Source of the DNA: an uncultured Flavobacterium sp.
Lineage (GTDB): Bacteria > Bacteroidota > Bacteroidia > Flavobacteriales > Flavobacteriaceae
Direction of reading: 5' to 3'
NCBI GenBank assembly: GCA_946479395.1
Contig: CAMLFV010000013.1
Span: forward strand, 1-21,315
Length of the DNA stretch: 21,315 bases
The notes below the pieces were generated by a model. It made no database searches. It saw only the letters and a list, made by a program, of their open reading frames with translations, and was not told the DNA's origin. Numbering within the stretch: the stretch's first letter is position 1; each line of letters opens with the position of its first letter. A program made the position numbers and the translations under genes. This document shows positions 1-7,665 of the stretch, piece by piece.

Positions 1-839
1 CAGGTTCTGTTGGAATAGGCTCACTTAATAGCATTAAGAATAAATCGATTCGTTTACCACAAGGAACACAAATTGATCCAAATGGTTTTTATAAGTTGAG
101 TAATGATACAGATTGGAAAAAAATTATTAGTAATGAAGCTAATTTTTTCTATGTACTACAAAAAAATGACAATACGTTGTGGGGTGTATCTTATAATGGG
201 TATAATACTGGTGGTTTAGGAACAGGTAGTAATGTAAACGGAATGGATTATTTTACTGACTATATACAATTAGGCACTGAAACTTGGAAAGATATTAGTA
301 TAACAGGAAATAATTTTTTAGGCATACAAACGGATGGTTCACTGTGGTACTCAGGTGCTGGTATATTTGGAGCACCATACACTCACATGAATACAAATAT
401 ACGCACTAAAATAGGTACTAATAATAATTGGAAAAGCGTTTCCGGATCAATAGGAGTCGGGTTATCTAGGGGGTTTTGGCTTACAAAAAATGACAATTCA
501 CTATCGTATTTTGGTGATAATACAAATTTACCATCTCAAATTTCGCCTGCCACTACACCTAAAGAGGTTTACTATTGTGGAAAAGCTTCCACTCACGAAT
601 ATACTAATGAAATTAGTATTAATTTATATCCTAATCCGACTACCGATAAACTTTTTTGGTCCGCAGAAAGTGACATAATTAAAAAAGTAACCATTTATAA
701 CATTAACGGGAAAAAGATATTAGAACAAAATATTTCAGAAAACAGTATAAATATTTCACATCTTGCAAATGGCACTTATATAGTAAAATTAGAGACTAAT
801 AATGAAATTAGCTATCATTCAAAATTTATAAAAAAATAA
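1..839 (+). CDS. Secreted RCC1-repeat protein with T9SS type A sorting domain (5' partial)
   Basis: The reading frame is open from the first bases of the window (frame of position 3), so the gene starts upstream; the TTG at 96 is not a credible start. The visible part has degenerate RCC1/BNR-like repeats of the form WK-x-I/V ... G-x-x-x-x-L-x-x-D-G-x-L-W (about nt 110-230, 280-350 and 430-520), which suggests a beta-propeller or part of one. A C-terminal domain of about 75 residues follows, with YPNP at nt 627-638, a YNINGKK segment and a final FIKK: a type A sorting signal that directs export by T9SS with cleavage or anchoring at the cell surface. The protein is therefore probably secreted or surface bound; its ligand is unknown. 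The gene ends just before a palindromic terminator shared with the convergent repair gene. Confidence 0.85.
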   Translation, partial: GSVGIGSLNSIKNKSIRLPQGTQIDPNGFYKLSNDTDWKKIISNEANFFYVLQKNDNTLWGVSYNGYNTGGLGTGSNVNGMDYFTDYIQLGTETWKDISITGNNFLGIQTDGSLWYSGAGIFGAPYTHMNTNIRTKIGTNNNWKSVSGSIGVGLSRGFWLTKNDNSLSYFGDNTNLPSQISPATTPKEVYYCGKASTHEYTNEISINLYPNPTTDKLFWSAESDIIKKVTIYNINGKKILEQNISENSINISHLANGTYIVKLETNNEISYHSKFIKK

Positions 840-850
840 GATTAAAACAG

Positions 851-882
851 AAAACGTCCAAAGTTTAAACTTTGGACGTTTT
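851..882. terminator. Bidirectional rho-independent terminator (32-bp perfect palindrome)
   Basis: Positions 851-866 are exactly reverse-complementary to 867-882. The arms run from AAAACGTCC inward and return to GGACGTTTT, with A and T runs at the ends. It sits between two convergent genes (ending at 839 and 885), so it can serve both strands. Confidence 0.85.
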
Positions 883-884
883 AT

Positions 885-1196
885 TTATGGTTCCCAAAAA
901 TGATCATTAAAATTCTGAACCGTATTTTCTTTGATTTTCACTCCTTCGTTTTCTAACAACTGTTGCATTAAATTGGTTCCTTGGAAATGATACTTGCCAG
1001 TAAGCAAACCTTTGCGGTTTACTACGCGGTGCGCCGGAACATCTTCGTGCATGCCAGAAGCATTCAAGGCATAACCAACCATTCGGGCAGATTTTGGCGC
1101 ACCTATCTTTTTTGCAATAGCTCCGTAAGTTGTTATTTTTCCGTAGGGAATCTGTCTTACAACTTCATAAACCCGCTGAAAAAAATCCTTTTCCAT
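885..1196 (-). CDS. Alkyltransferase-like (ATL) protein, MGMT family without the acceptor Cys
   Basis: This 103-residue protein is the DNA-binding domain of the O6-alkylguanine-DNA alkyltransferase family. It has Tyr24 in ITTYG, the arginine-finger region SARMVGYAL (Arg38) and the active-site-like stretch PAHRVV at 54-59. True MGMT/Ogt proteins have PCHR; here the alkyl-accepting Cys is Ala55. ATL proteins (commonly PWHR) bind O6-alkylguanine and flip the base without repairing it, then recruit nucleotide excision repair. That role is inferred here by family. The start codon overlaps the stop of the upstream LysE-like gene as TAATG, so the two are probably translationally coupled. It is the last gene of the trmB operon and ends at the palindromic terminator. 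Confidence 0.85.
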   Translation of the reverse strand: MEKDFFQRVYEVVRQIPYGKITTYGAIAKKIGAPKSARMVGYALNASGMHEDVPAHRVVNRKGLLTGKYHFQGTNLMQQLLENEGVKIKENTVQNFNDHFWEP

Positions 1197-1819
1197 TATT
1201 TATAAAACAGTTTGTACAAATTAATAACGGTAATGATTCCTGTTACGCAACCTAAAATTTTATTAATGTTTTTTAAGACAAAGTTCTCTTGTAACACCGC
1301 ATTTTTAAACAAATTTATATAAAATATGAACGCTAAAAAAGATCCAATTAAAACACCAACCGTAAGCAAAATATTGCTTATATAGTTAATTTCATAAAAA
1401 CTATTATTAACAGCGGTTATGGTTATAAAAACATAATAAAATATAGGAAACACGTTTATCAATGCCAACAAAATACCTTGTGTAAAACGTTTTCTTTTTT
1501 GTGTAATTTCAATTTCGTTATCGTCTCTTTTCTTTGGTTTTGACACAAAAAAATAGATTGTCAATATCAAGAAAACCACAAACCCAATTTCACGGATAAT
1601 GTTGGTAATAAAAACGCTTCGATCAATAATTTTTGCAAAAAATACCGCCAAATAGGTTTGTAAAGCAATGATAATAAAAGTGCCCAGCATAAAGCTGTAG
1701 GCGTTTTTCATTCCTTCCCTTTTAGAAATTTTTACTACCGTAGCATTTAAAATACCAGGAAGTAATGTTCCAAACACAGAAGCGCCAAGCCCTGTTAAAA
1801 AAGGAAGGATATAATTCAT
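1196..1819 (-). CDS. LysE/RhtB-type family membrane exporter
   Basis: The 207-residue protein has about six hydrophobic segments (roughly residues 3-23, 38-60, 74-92, 115-137, 147-172 and 184-204). A charged cytoplasmic loop rich in Lys, Arg, Asp and Glu lies near residues 93-112. An early G-x-x-x-x-G-T-L-L-P-G-I-L-N segment resembles the N-terminal signature of the LysE translocator family, which exports amino acids or small metabolites. Substrate cannot be read from the sequence. It overlaps trmB upstream and the ATL gene downstream by one base each (TAATG at both joints), so the three form one operon. Assignment to LysE rather than another small six-helix family is likely but not certain. 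Confidence 0.65.
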   Translation of the reverse strand: MNYILPFLTGLGASVFGTLLPGILNATVVKISKREGMKNAYSFMLGTFIIIALQTYLAVFFAKIIDRSVFITNIIREIGFVVFLILTIYFFVSKPKKRDDNEIEITQKRKRFTQGILLALINVFPIFYYVFITITAVNNSFYEINYISNILLTVGVLIGSFLAFIFYINLFKNAVLQENFVLKNINKILGCVTGIITVINLYKLFYK

Positions 1820-2493
1820 TACTTAAGCTGGAATTTAATATACGTGATGGGCTTGTTCTGCTCTAAATACTGCGATTCGTAAAAAGTTTGAATACCTGTT
1901 ACCATTTCCGGAGCACCTTCGTTTCTATACACATTGTGGTTCGCGTACAACACTTTGTGCCCTGCACCATGCAATAAACCTAAAGTATAACCGTGCATAA
2001 ATTCGCTATCGGTTTTTAGGTTAATGATACCCTCTTCTTTTAGGATATTTTTGTATCGAGCCAAAAATTCTTCGTTTGTTAAACGGTGCTTGGTACGTTT
2101 GTATTTAATTTGCGGATCGGGAAAAGTAATCCAAATTTCATCGACTTCATTTGTTCCAAAACAATTTTCAATCAGTTCGATCTGCGTGCGTAAAAAGGCT
2201 ACATTCGGGATATTTTCTTCAACAGCCGTTTTAGCACCACGCCAAAAACGCGATCCTTTTATATCAACACCGATAAAGTTTATGTTTGGATAACGACGCG
2301 CCAGTTCTACCGAATATTCGCCTTTACCGCAACCTAATTCTAAAACAATTGGATTATTGTTTTTAAAAACTTCTTTATTCCAGTTGCCTTTTAAATCAAA
2401 GGCATCATTCATAACCTCATCTCTATTCGGCTGATATACATTTGAAAACGTTTCGTTTTCTCTGAAGCGTTTCAATTTATTTTTACTTCCCAC
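1819..2493 (-). CDS. trmB: tRNA (guanine-N7-)-methyltransferase TrmB
   Basis: TrmB uses S-adenosylmethionine to make m7G at position 46 of the tRNA variable loop in the cytoplasm. The 224-residue protein has the class I methyltransferase motif LELGCGKGEY at 51-60, the acidic ribose-binding end of strand two (GVDIKG, 75-80), and the TrmB signatures FPDP (124-127), RTKHRL (133-138) and TFYE (203-206). Length is normal for the family. The start is GTG (complement of 2491-2493), giving the N-terminus MGSKNKLKRF; no better ATG exists upstream. It is the first gene of a three-gene operon with one-base overlaps. No clean promoter element was found in the 116 bases between it and the divergent small membrane protein gene. 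Confidence 0.95.
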   Translation of the reverse strand: MGSKNKLKRFRENETFSNVYQPNRDEVMNDAFDLKGNWNKEVFKNNNPIVLELGCGKGEYSVELARRYPNINFIGVDIKGSRFWRGAKTAVEENIPNVAFLRTQIELIENCFGTNEVDEIWITFPDPQIKYKRTKHRLTNEEFLARYKNILKEEGIINLKTDSEFMHGYTLGLLHGAGHKVLYANHNVYRNEGAPEMVTGIQTFYESQYLEQNKPITYIKFQLK

Positions 2494-2609
2494 TTTACAA
2501 AATTTTGGTAAAAATAATACATTTTTTTGGTATCAATAGATAACCTCGGGAATAGAAATCTTTTAAAACGAATTATTCTTTATATTAGCATTTATAATGA
2601 AATTTATAT

Positions 2610-2900
2610 ATGTTTCCGACTGACAGCGAATTTAGATTACTATACTTTTTATATTTTTTGATATTTGCATATATCATTTATCAAATTATAATAAACAAAA
2701 GATCAAATCAAATAAGATTATCGTTAATAATTATAGTAAGTATATTTTTAAATATGATTTTCTACTTAAATCCGGAAAATTTTGAAGAAGGCGGTTCATT
2801 AGTAGTTTTATTCTATTCGGGAATCATCTTTTTAGGAACAACAATAAGTACATTCATCAATCAAATAATCTCAAAAAAGCGAGTAAACTCTAAAATATAA
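2610..2900 (+). CDS. Small membrane protein of unknown function
   Basis: The 96-residue protein has three hydrophobic segments, about residues 9-28, 37-54 and 66-85. They are separated by a basic loop (NKRSNQ, about 29-34) and an acidic one (NPENFEEGG, about 54-62), and the C-terminus is Lys/Arg-rich. By the positive-inside rule the loop after the first helix and the C-terminus should be cytoplasmic. No family was recognised. It is a single gene between divergent trmB and the convergent histidine kinase gene, whose shared hairpin terminator begins nine bases after its stop. The AT-rich composition with many ATA isoleucine codons differs from the housekeeping genes around it, but this is also common in membrane genes here. 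It is probably real because it is bounded by proper regulatory gaps. Confidence 0.6.
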   Translation: MFPTDSEFRLLYFLYFLIFAYIIYQIIINKRSNQIRLSLIIIVSIFLNMIFYLNPENFEEGGSLVVLFYSGIIFLGTTISTFINQIISKKRVNSKI

Positions 2901-2908
2901 ATTCATAA

Positions 2909-2937
2909 AAAAAGCTGTTATTTTTTAACAGCTTTTT
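2909..2937. terminator. Bidirectional terminator overlapping the histidine kinase stop codon
   Basis: The arm AAAAAGCTGTTA (2909-2920) pairs exactly with TAACAGCTTTTT (2926-2937) across a five-base loop. On the minus strand the hairpin contains the last sense codons and the stop of the kinase gene. On the plus strand it follows the small membrane protein gene. Confidence 0.85.
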
Positions 2938-3967
2938 CTATAGTAAACGAAAATTCAGACCCTACACCTATTTTACTTTCTACGTAAATATGCTCGTTGT
3001 GGGCTTCTATAATGTGTTTTACAATGGACAGACCTAATCCGGAACCTCCAATATCGCGCGATCGACTAGAATCGGTTCTGTAAAAACGTTCAAACAAACG
3101 GGAAATATGTTTTTTTTCTATTCCGTAACCATTGTCGGTTATACGAATAAGGAGTTTTTTATCGGTTAAGCTTTCTATTGATACTTCGGTTGTACCATTA
3201 TCTTTACCGTATTTTATGGAATTATCGACCAAATTTAAAACCACTTGATTGATTTTTTCTCGATCACCATTCACGAAAATTGATCTGTAATGATCTTTAT
3301 CAAACATTAAGGTGATGTCTTTTTTATCAGCTTTCATTTCCAAAAGATCAAAAACATTTTGAAAAAGCTCAATAATATCAAAAGTTTGAATGTTCACTTT
3401 TAATTCGTTTGTTTCTAATTTGGTAATCATATCCAAATCGTTCACAATATCAATTAATCGTTCAATACCTTTATCGGCACGTTCCAGATATTTTTTACGG
3501 ATTGCTTTGTCTTTCACACCACCATCTAACAACGTAGAAACATAGCCTTGCACAGTAAACAAAGGCGTTTTAAGTTCGTGTGCTACGTTACCAATAAACT
3601 CGCGACGGTATTCTTCTTGTACTTTCAACGATTCAATTTCTACTTTTTTATCGGTAGCAAATTTGTTTACTTCGTACATCAGCGTTTGCATATCGGTAGT
3701 TACCGGTTGGTTTCGCAAAACCGATTCGTCTAAAATACTTACTTCTTTATATATTTTTTGAATGCGGCGGTAAATAAAACGTTCCACCCTGTATTGCAAC
3801 ACAAAAAAGCAAAACGCAAAAAACAGTAACGTAAATGTTACTGTAAAAAGCCAGTTTATTTGGAAAAATAAATATTGCAGTGCAATTAGCAAAAGTGCAC
3901 TAAAAAGCACAATAACCAATGACGATTTTAATGCAAATTTGTAAGATTTACGGTATTTTATACCCAT
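2918..3967 (-). CDS. Sensor histidine kinase, PhoR-like class
   Basis: The 349-residue kinase has two transmembrane helices near residues 12-33 and 38-58, joined by only a few residues, so there is no periplasmic sensor domain. A linker of about 60 residues has no recognisable PAS domain. The HisKA domain has the phospho-acceptor His130 in AHELKTPL. The ATPase domain has the N box around Asn245-Asn249, G1 DNGYG at 278-282, F box LFERFYR at 291-297 and G2 GGSGLGLS at 307-314. It should autophosphorylate and pass phosphate to the partner regulator. Its start overlaps the regulator stop (TAATG), so the two are co-expressed. With no extracellular domain it probably senses a membrane partner or intramembrane signal, as E. 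coli PhoR does through the Pst transporter; that parallel is inference. Confidence 0.92.
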   Translation of the reverse strand: MGIKYRKSYKFALKSSLVIVLFSALLLIALQYLFFQINWLFTVTFTLLFFAFCFFVLQYRVERFIYRRIQKIYKEVSILDESVLRNQPVTTDMQTLMYEVNKFATDKKVEIESLKVQEEYRREFIGNVAHELKTPLFTVQGYVSTLLDGGVKDKAIRKKYLERADKGIERLIDIVNDLDMITKLETNELKVNIQTFDIIELFQNVFDLLEMKADKKDITLMFDKDHYRSIFVNGDREKINQVVLNLVDNSIKYGKDNGTTEVSIESLTDKKLLIRITDNGYGIEKKHISRLFERFYRTDSSRSRDIGGSGLGLSIVKHIIEAHNEHIYVESKIGVGSEFSFTIEKAVKK

Positions 3968-4650
3968 TAAACTTCTAATTTATAACCTACGCCTTTTATG
4001 GTTTTAAATAAATCGTCGCCAATTTTTTCGCGTAGTTTTCTTATGTGTACATCAATTGTTCTACCGCCAACAATTACTTCGTTACCCCAAACTTTGTCTA
4101 AAATTTCTTCGCGTTTAAACACTTTTCCTGGTTTTGAAGCTAAAAGATAAAACAATTCAAACTCTTTACGTGGTAAAATAATTTCGGTTTTGTCTTTTAT
4201 AATTTTATATTCTTCGCGGTTAATTTCTATATCGCCAATTTTTAAAACATCTTCTACCGAAATATCTTCTTTTACACGGCGCAACAATGCTTTTACTTTA
4301 CTAACCAGTAATTTTGGTTTAATTGGTTTTGTTATGTAATCATCGGCACCTACGTCAAACCCGGCAACTTGCGAATAATCTTCGCCGCGAGCGGTTAAAA
4401 AGGTAATAATGGCGCTGTTTAGTTCGGGCATTTTTCGCATGTTTTCGCATGTTTCAATACCATCCATTTCGGGCATCATTACATCAAGAATAACCAAATT
4501 AGGCGTTTCTTTTTTTGCAATTGCTAATGCTTCTTTACCATTTTTGGCTGTGAATACCTGATAATTTTCGGCTTCTAAGTTAAAACCTACAATTTCTAAA
4601 ATATCCGCATCATCATCAACTAATAAGATTTTAATATCCTTATTTTTCAT
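3967..4650 (-). CDS. OmpR/PhoB-family response regulator
   Basis: The 227-residue protein has a receiver domain with the acidic pocket at Asp12-Asp14, phosphorylation site Asp56 (LVILDVMMPEMDG), Thr86 in FLTARGED and Lys108 in ITKPIKP. After a short linker comes a winged-helix domain (about 130-227). Its recognition-helix region VGGRTIDVHIRKLREKIGD and ending TIKGVGYKL are typical of PhoB/PhoP/OmpR proteins. It is the first gene of the regulator-kinase pair and is divergent from the TonB-dependent receptor gene. The intervening 180 bp holds 11-bp-phased direct repeats suited to tandem binding by this family. A TAnnTTTG-like element with one mismatch (complement of 4680-4687) may be its own promoter. 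Control of phosphate genes is plausible, not shown. Confidence 0.93.
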   Translation of the reverse strand: MKNKDIKILLVDDDADILEIVGFNLEAENYQVFTAKNGKEALAIAKKETPNLVILDVMMPEMDGIETCENMRKMPELNSAIITFLTARGEDYSQVAGFDVGADDYITKPIKPKLLVSKVKALLRRVKEDISVEDVLKIGDIEINREEYKIIKDKTEIILPRKEFELFYLLASKPGKVFKREEILDKVWGNEVIVGGRTIDVHIRKLREKIGDDLFKTIKGVGYKLEV

Positions 4651-4707
4651 TTGTTTTGTTGTTGTTTCGGTTGTAAAATTAAAGATAAATAAAAAACAAA
4701 CAACCGC

Positions 4708-4798
4708 TTAACAATTATTTAATGTACTAACAATTTCTTTACAAAAACCCAACACTTTCGTAAAAAAGCTGTAACGTTTCAATAACTTTTAGATAATT
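4708..4798 (+). promoter_or_regulatory. Candidate PhoB/PhoP-type operator array, hexamers in 11-bp register
   Basis: Hexamers resembling TTAACA begin at 4727 (CTAACA), 4738 (TTTACA), 4749 (CCAACA), 4760 (GTAAAA), 4771 (GTAACG), 4782 (ATAACT) and 4793 (ATAATT), every start 11 bp after the previous one. A further pair lies upstream at 4708 (TTAACA) and 4719 (TTAATG), also 11 bp apart but offset by 8 bp from the main array. Direct repeats with 11-bp period (6-7 bp core plus spacer) are the known site layout of PhoB in enterics and PhoP in Bacillus. The array ends at the receptor promoter. AT-rich composition makes weak members easy to find, so the strongest copies (4708, 4727, 4738 and 4749) carry the case. 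Confidence 0.55.
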
Positions 4799-4804
4799 CC
4801 TTTG
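4797..4804 (+). promoter_or_regulatory. Probable -7 element for the TonB-dependent receptor
   Basis: TTCCTTTG matches the Bacteroidota -7 consensus TAnnTTTG except at the second base. It lies 26 bases before the ATG at 4831 and directly abuts the hexamer array. No good TTTG stands at -33, as expected for an activator-dependent promoter. Confidence 0.4.
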
Positions 4805-4830
4805 CAACGAAAATTTATAACAACAATATA

Positions 4831-7578
4831 ATGAAATTAAATTTTTTGGCAGCAGCGTTATTATTTGGAGTAGTGACTTATGCACAGGATACAAAAACGA
4901 TTAAAGGCCACATTTACGATACAGCTAACAACAACGAACCTTTGGCGTATGCAACAGTGATGTTACAAAACACATCAATTGGGGCAGAAACTGATGAAAA
5001 TGGGTATTTTGAAATTGAATGCGAGCAAGGATCATATTTGTTAGAAGCATCGTACACCGGGTATCAAACCTTTGTTTTACCTTATGATACAGGAAGTGCT
5101 AACGAAGTAAACATCAATCTTACACCCGAAGAAGCCAATTTAGACGAGTTGGTTATTACAGTTAACAACAGAAAATCATCGGAAACAGCTTTATTAAGCG
5201 AACAACGTAAATCTTTAGAAATAAAACAGCAAATTGGCGCACAAGAACTTTCTCGTAAAGGTGTAGGCGATGTTGCTGCGGCAGTTGCAAAAACAGCAGG
5301 TATTTCTCAGCAAGAAGGCAGCAACAACGTTTATGTGCGTGGTTTGGGTGATCGCTACAACTCTACAACTTTAAACGGATTACCGGTTCCATCGAACGAC
5401 CCAGAAAAAAAGAACATTAATTTAGAATTATTTTCAACGGATATTGTGGAATATATTTCAATTGACAAAACCTTCAACTCTAGAAATACCGGAGATTTTG
5501 GTGGTGGAAATGTAGATATCTTATCAAAAGATTTTAAAGACAGTGGTTTGTTCGAAATTGAACTGGGTGCGCAAGCAAACACCAACGCTTTAAGCAAAGG
5601 CAGCGATTTTGTACTTCCACAAGGGCCTAGCAAAATGGGTTATGCATCTTACGGAAAACCTAACAATCCCTTTAGTGGGTATCATTTCCAAAACAGTTTA
5701 CAACCAGAAAGCGCAGGGCCAATTGGTGGAAACTTTGGTTTAAAAGCAGGAAAATCGTTCTTTATTGGCGAAACCGGTAAATTAAATTTATTTGCTACAG
5801 CAAGTTTTGATAACGGTTTTACTTACAGAGAAGGTATTAACCAAAGTGCCAGTGCGCAAGGAGCCAAATTAAAATCGTTCTATCAAGAAAAATTTACACA
5901 TACCACTAATACTACCGGTATGTTTAATGCTAATTATCATGTGAACGATAACCACCGTTTGGCTTATAACATTTTATACATAAATTCATCTGATTTATCA
6001 AGAGATACATATGAAGGAATGGATCGCGATTTTGACGGAGATCATGATGAATTATTGGTTCAACGTGGCACATTCACTCAAAACACTTTGTTAATCAACC
6101 AATTATTAGGTAATCATACCTTAAACGAAAAATTAGGTTTTGACTGGGCGTTGTCTTATAACACCATTGAAAGCGATATGCCAGACAGAACACAAAATAA
6201 AACATTTTACTGGAATGATATTGATGGTTACAATTTAGCAAATAGAACACCTACCGATAACCACCGTTATTTTCAAAATCTTAAAGAACACGAAATAGCA
6301 GCAAACTTAGCATTAAATTATAAATTAGGTGTTGATGAAAACGGTAACGAAAAAGGAAAAGTAACTGTTGGATACAACGGTCGTGTTAAAAAACGTGATT
6401 TTGAAGCGATACAATACAACTTTCGTTTACCCGATATAGTAACAAACCCTGATAATAGATATATTGTTGATCCTAATAATCTAGATAACTTTTTTAACCA
6501 GCAAAATTTTGAAAACGGCTTGTTTCGTATAGAAGCTTTTGCAAACGATACACCACAAACTTATAACGGAGAACAAAATATACATGCCGGTTTTGCAAAT
6601 TTAGAATACCGTTTAACCGATAAGTTCAGTGCAGTTGTTGGTTTACGTTACGAAAAAATTGACCAATTGGTTAAATGGAGAACACAGTTAGATGCCGATC
6701 AAAAATCTAACGAATTTAAACGTAACGAATTTTTACCTAACCTTTCGTTAAAATACGCACTATCAAGCGTACAAAATTTACGTTTGGCAGCAAGTAAAAC
6801 CTACACTTTGCCTCAGTTTAAAGAACGTGCCCGTTTTATTTACGAGGATGTAACCGAAATTAAAGTAGGTAACCCGTATTTATATCCGTCACAAAACTAC
6901 AACTTAGATTTAAAATGGGAGATTTTCCCAATGAACGATGAAGTAATTTCGGTAGCCGCTTTTGGTAAATACATACAGGATCCTATCAACGAAATTACCA
7001 TGGCATCATCTACCAACGATATTACTTGGGTAAATATTGGAGATAAAGGATATGTGTACGGAGCTGAATTTGAAATTAAGAAAAGACTTTTTGATTTTGG
7101 CGGAATAAACACGAACAACGTTTTTGGTGGATTAAATATATCATATATGAAAACAAATCAGGAAATTGACGCAGAAAAAATCAGACGCGAAACTAACGGA
7201 TTGATTAATACCAATTTTGATTTTGACCGATCGTCGTTCACAGGTGCTTCTGATTTATTATTGAATGCCGATGTTTCTTACGTTACCGAATGGAACGAAG
7301 GCAGAGGAATGACCGCTACTGTTGCATACACACATTATTCTGACCGTTTGTACGCTTTAGGTGTAGAAAGCAAAGGTAATTTAATTGACAAAGGCATGGG
7401 AAGTTTAGATTTTATCTTAAAAACAAAAATCCATAAAAACTTCGCCCTTGATTTTGCAGCACGCAACATTTTAAATCCTGAATTCCGCAGAATACAAGAC
7501 AACGCTTCAGGTGCAATAGATGCCGTTACGTATAAAAGAGGAGCCTTCTTTAGTTTAGGTGCAAAATATACATTTTAA
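4831..7578 (+). CDS. TonB-dependent outer membrane receptor with carboxypeptidase-regulatory-like N-domain
   Basis: The 915-residue protein imports an unknown ligand across the outer membrane using TonB energy. Residues 1-18 are a signal peptide ending TYAQ. Residues 21-105 form a carboxypeptidase-D-regulatory-like beta-sandwich (IKGHIYD, PLAYATVML, DENGYFEIE). The plug follows at about 125-235, with the YVRGLGDRYNSTTLNGLPVP stretch (168-187) and the GDFGGGNVDI segment (221-230). The remainder is a long barrel ending in the aromatic terminus LGAKYTF. It is divergent from the two-component genes, has the hexamer array upstream, and is followed after 87 bp by a surface lipoprotein gene, as if receptor and lipoprotein act together. 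No SusD-like gene follows, so this is not a SusCD pair. Ligand is unknown; a phosphate-related one is inferred only from the regulator type. Confidence 0.93.
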   Translation: MKLNFLAAALLFGVVTYAQDTKTIKGHIYDTANNNEPLAYATVMLQNTSIGAETDENGYFEIECEQGSYLLEASYTGYQTFVLPYDTGSANEVNINLTPEEANLDELVITVNNRKSSETALLSEQRKSLEIKQQIGAQELSRKGVGDVAAAVAKTAGISQQEGSNNVYVRGLGDRYNSTTLNGLPVPSNDPEKKNINLELFSTDIVEYISIDKTFNSRNTGDFGGGNVDILSKDFKDSGLFEIELGAQANTNALSKGSDFVLPQGPSKMGYASYGKPNNPFSGYHFQNSLQPESAGPIGGNFGLKAGKSFFIGETGKLNLFATASFDNGFTYREGINQSASAQGAKLKSFYQEKFTHTTNTTGMFNANYHVNDNHRLAYNILYINSSDLSRDTYEGMDRDFDGDHDELLVQRGTFTQNTLLINQLLGNHTLNEKLGFDWALSYNTIESDMPDRTQNKTFYWNDIDGYNLANRTPTDNHRYFQNLKEHEIAANLALNYKLGVDENGNEKGKVTVGYNGRVKKRDFEAIQYNFRLPDIVTNPDNRYIVDPNNLDNFFNQQNFENGLFRIEAFANDTPQTYNGEQNIHAGFANLEYRLTDKFSAVVGLRYEKIDQLVKWRTQLDADQKSNEFKRNEFLPNLSLKYALSSVQNLRLAASKTYTLPQFKERARFIYEDVTEIKVGNPYLYPSQNYNLDLKWEIFPMNDEVISVAAFGKYIQDPINEITMASSTNDITWVNIGDKGYVYGAEFEIKKRLFDFGGINTNNVFGGLNISYMKTNQEIDAEKIRRETNGLINTNFDFDRSSFTGASDLLLNADVSYVTEWNEGRGMTATVAYTHYSDRLYALGVESKGNLIDKGMGSLDFILKTKIHKNFALDFAARNILNPEFRRIQDNASGAIDAVTYKRGAFFSLGAKYTF

Positions 7579-7588
7579 CAACACATTC

Positions 7589-7633
7589 ATTACATACGCT
7601 TAACACACATTAAAGTATTAATATACAACTTTG
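7589..7633 (+). promoter_or_regulatory. Promoter region of the lipoprotein gene with two phased hexamers
   Basis: ATTACA (7589-7594) and TTAACA (7600-7605) start 11 bp apart, the same motif and spacing as in the receptor operator. TATACA at 7622 is in the same register, while the intervening position (7611, TAAAGT) is poor. A weak -7 element, CAACTTTG (7626-7633), lies 32 bases before the ATG. A further TTAACA overlaps the receptor stop codon at 7575-7580. This suggests the lipoprotein has its own promoter under the same regulator. Confidence 0.4.
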
Positions 7634-7665
7634 TATCAAATAAAATAACTAATTATTTAAAGAAA

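Noticed and set aside
981..1205. 74-codon plus-strand open frame over the ATL gene
   Set aside because: Antisense shadow of a well-supported gene; no promoter, no recognisable protein features.
4651..4830. Riboswitch or structured leader in the long divergent gap
   Set aside because: No stable stems or conserved aptamer motifs were seen; phased direct repeats and a near-start promoter explain the region.
5355..5633. 92-codon minus-strand frame inside the TonB-dependent receptor
   Set aside because: Mirror of conserved plug-domain codons; the plus-strand protein explains the sequence.
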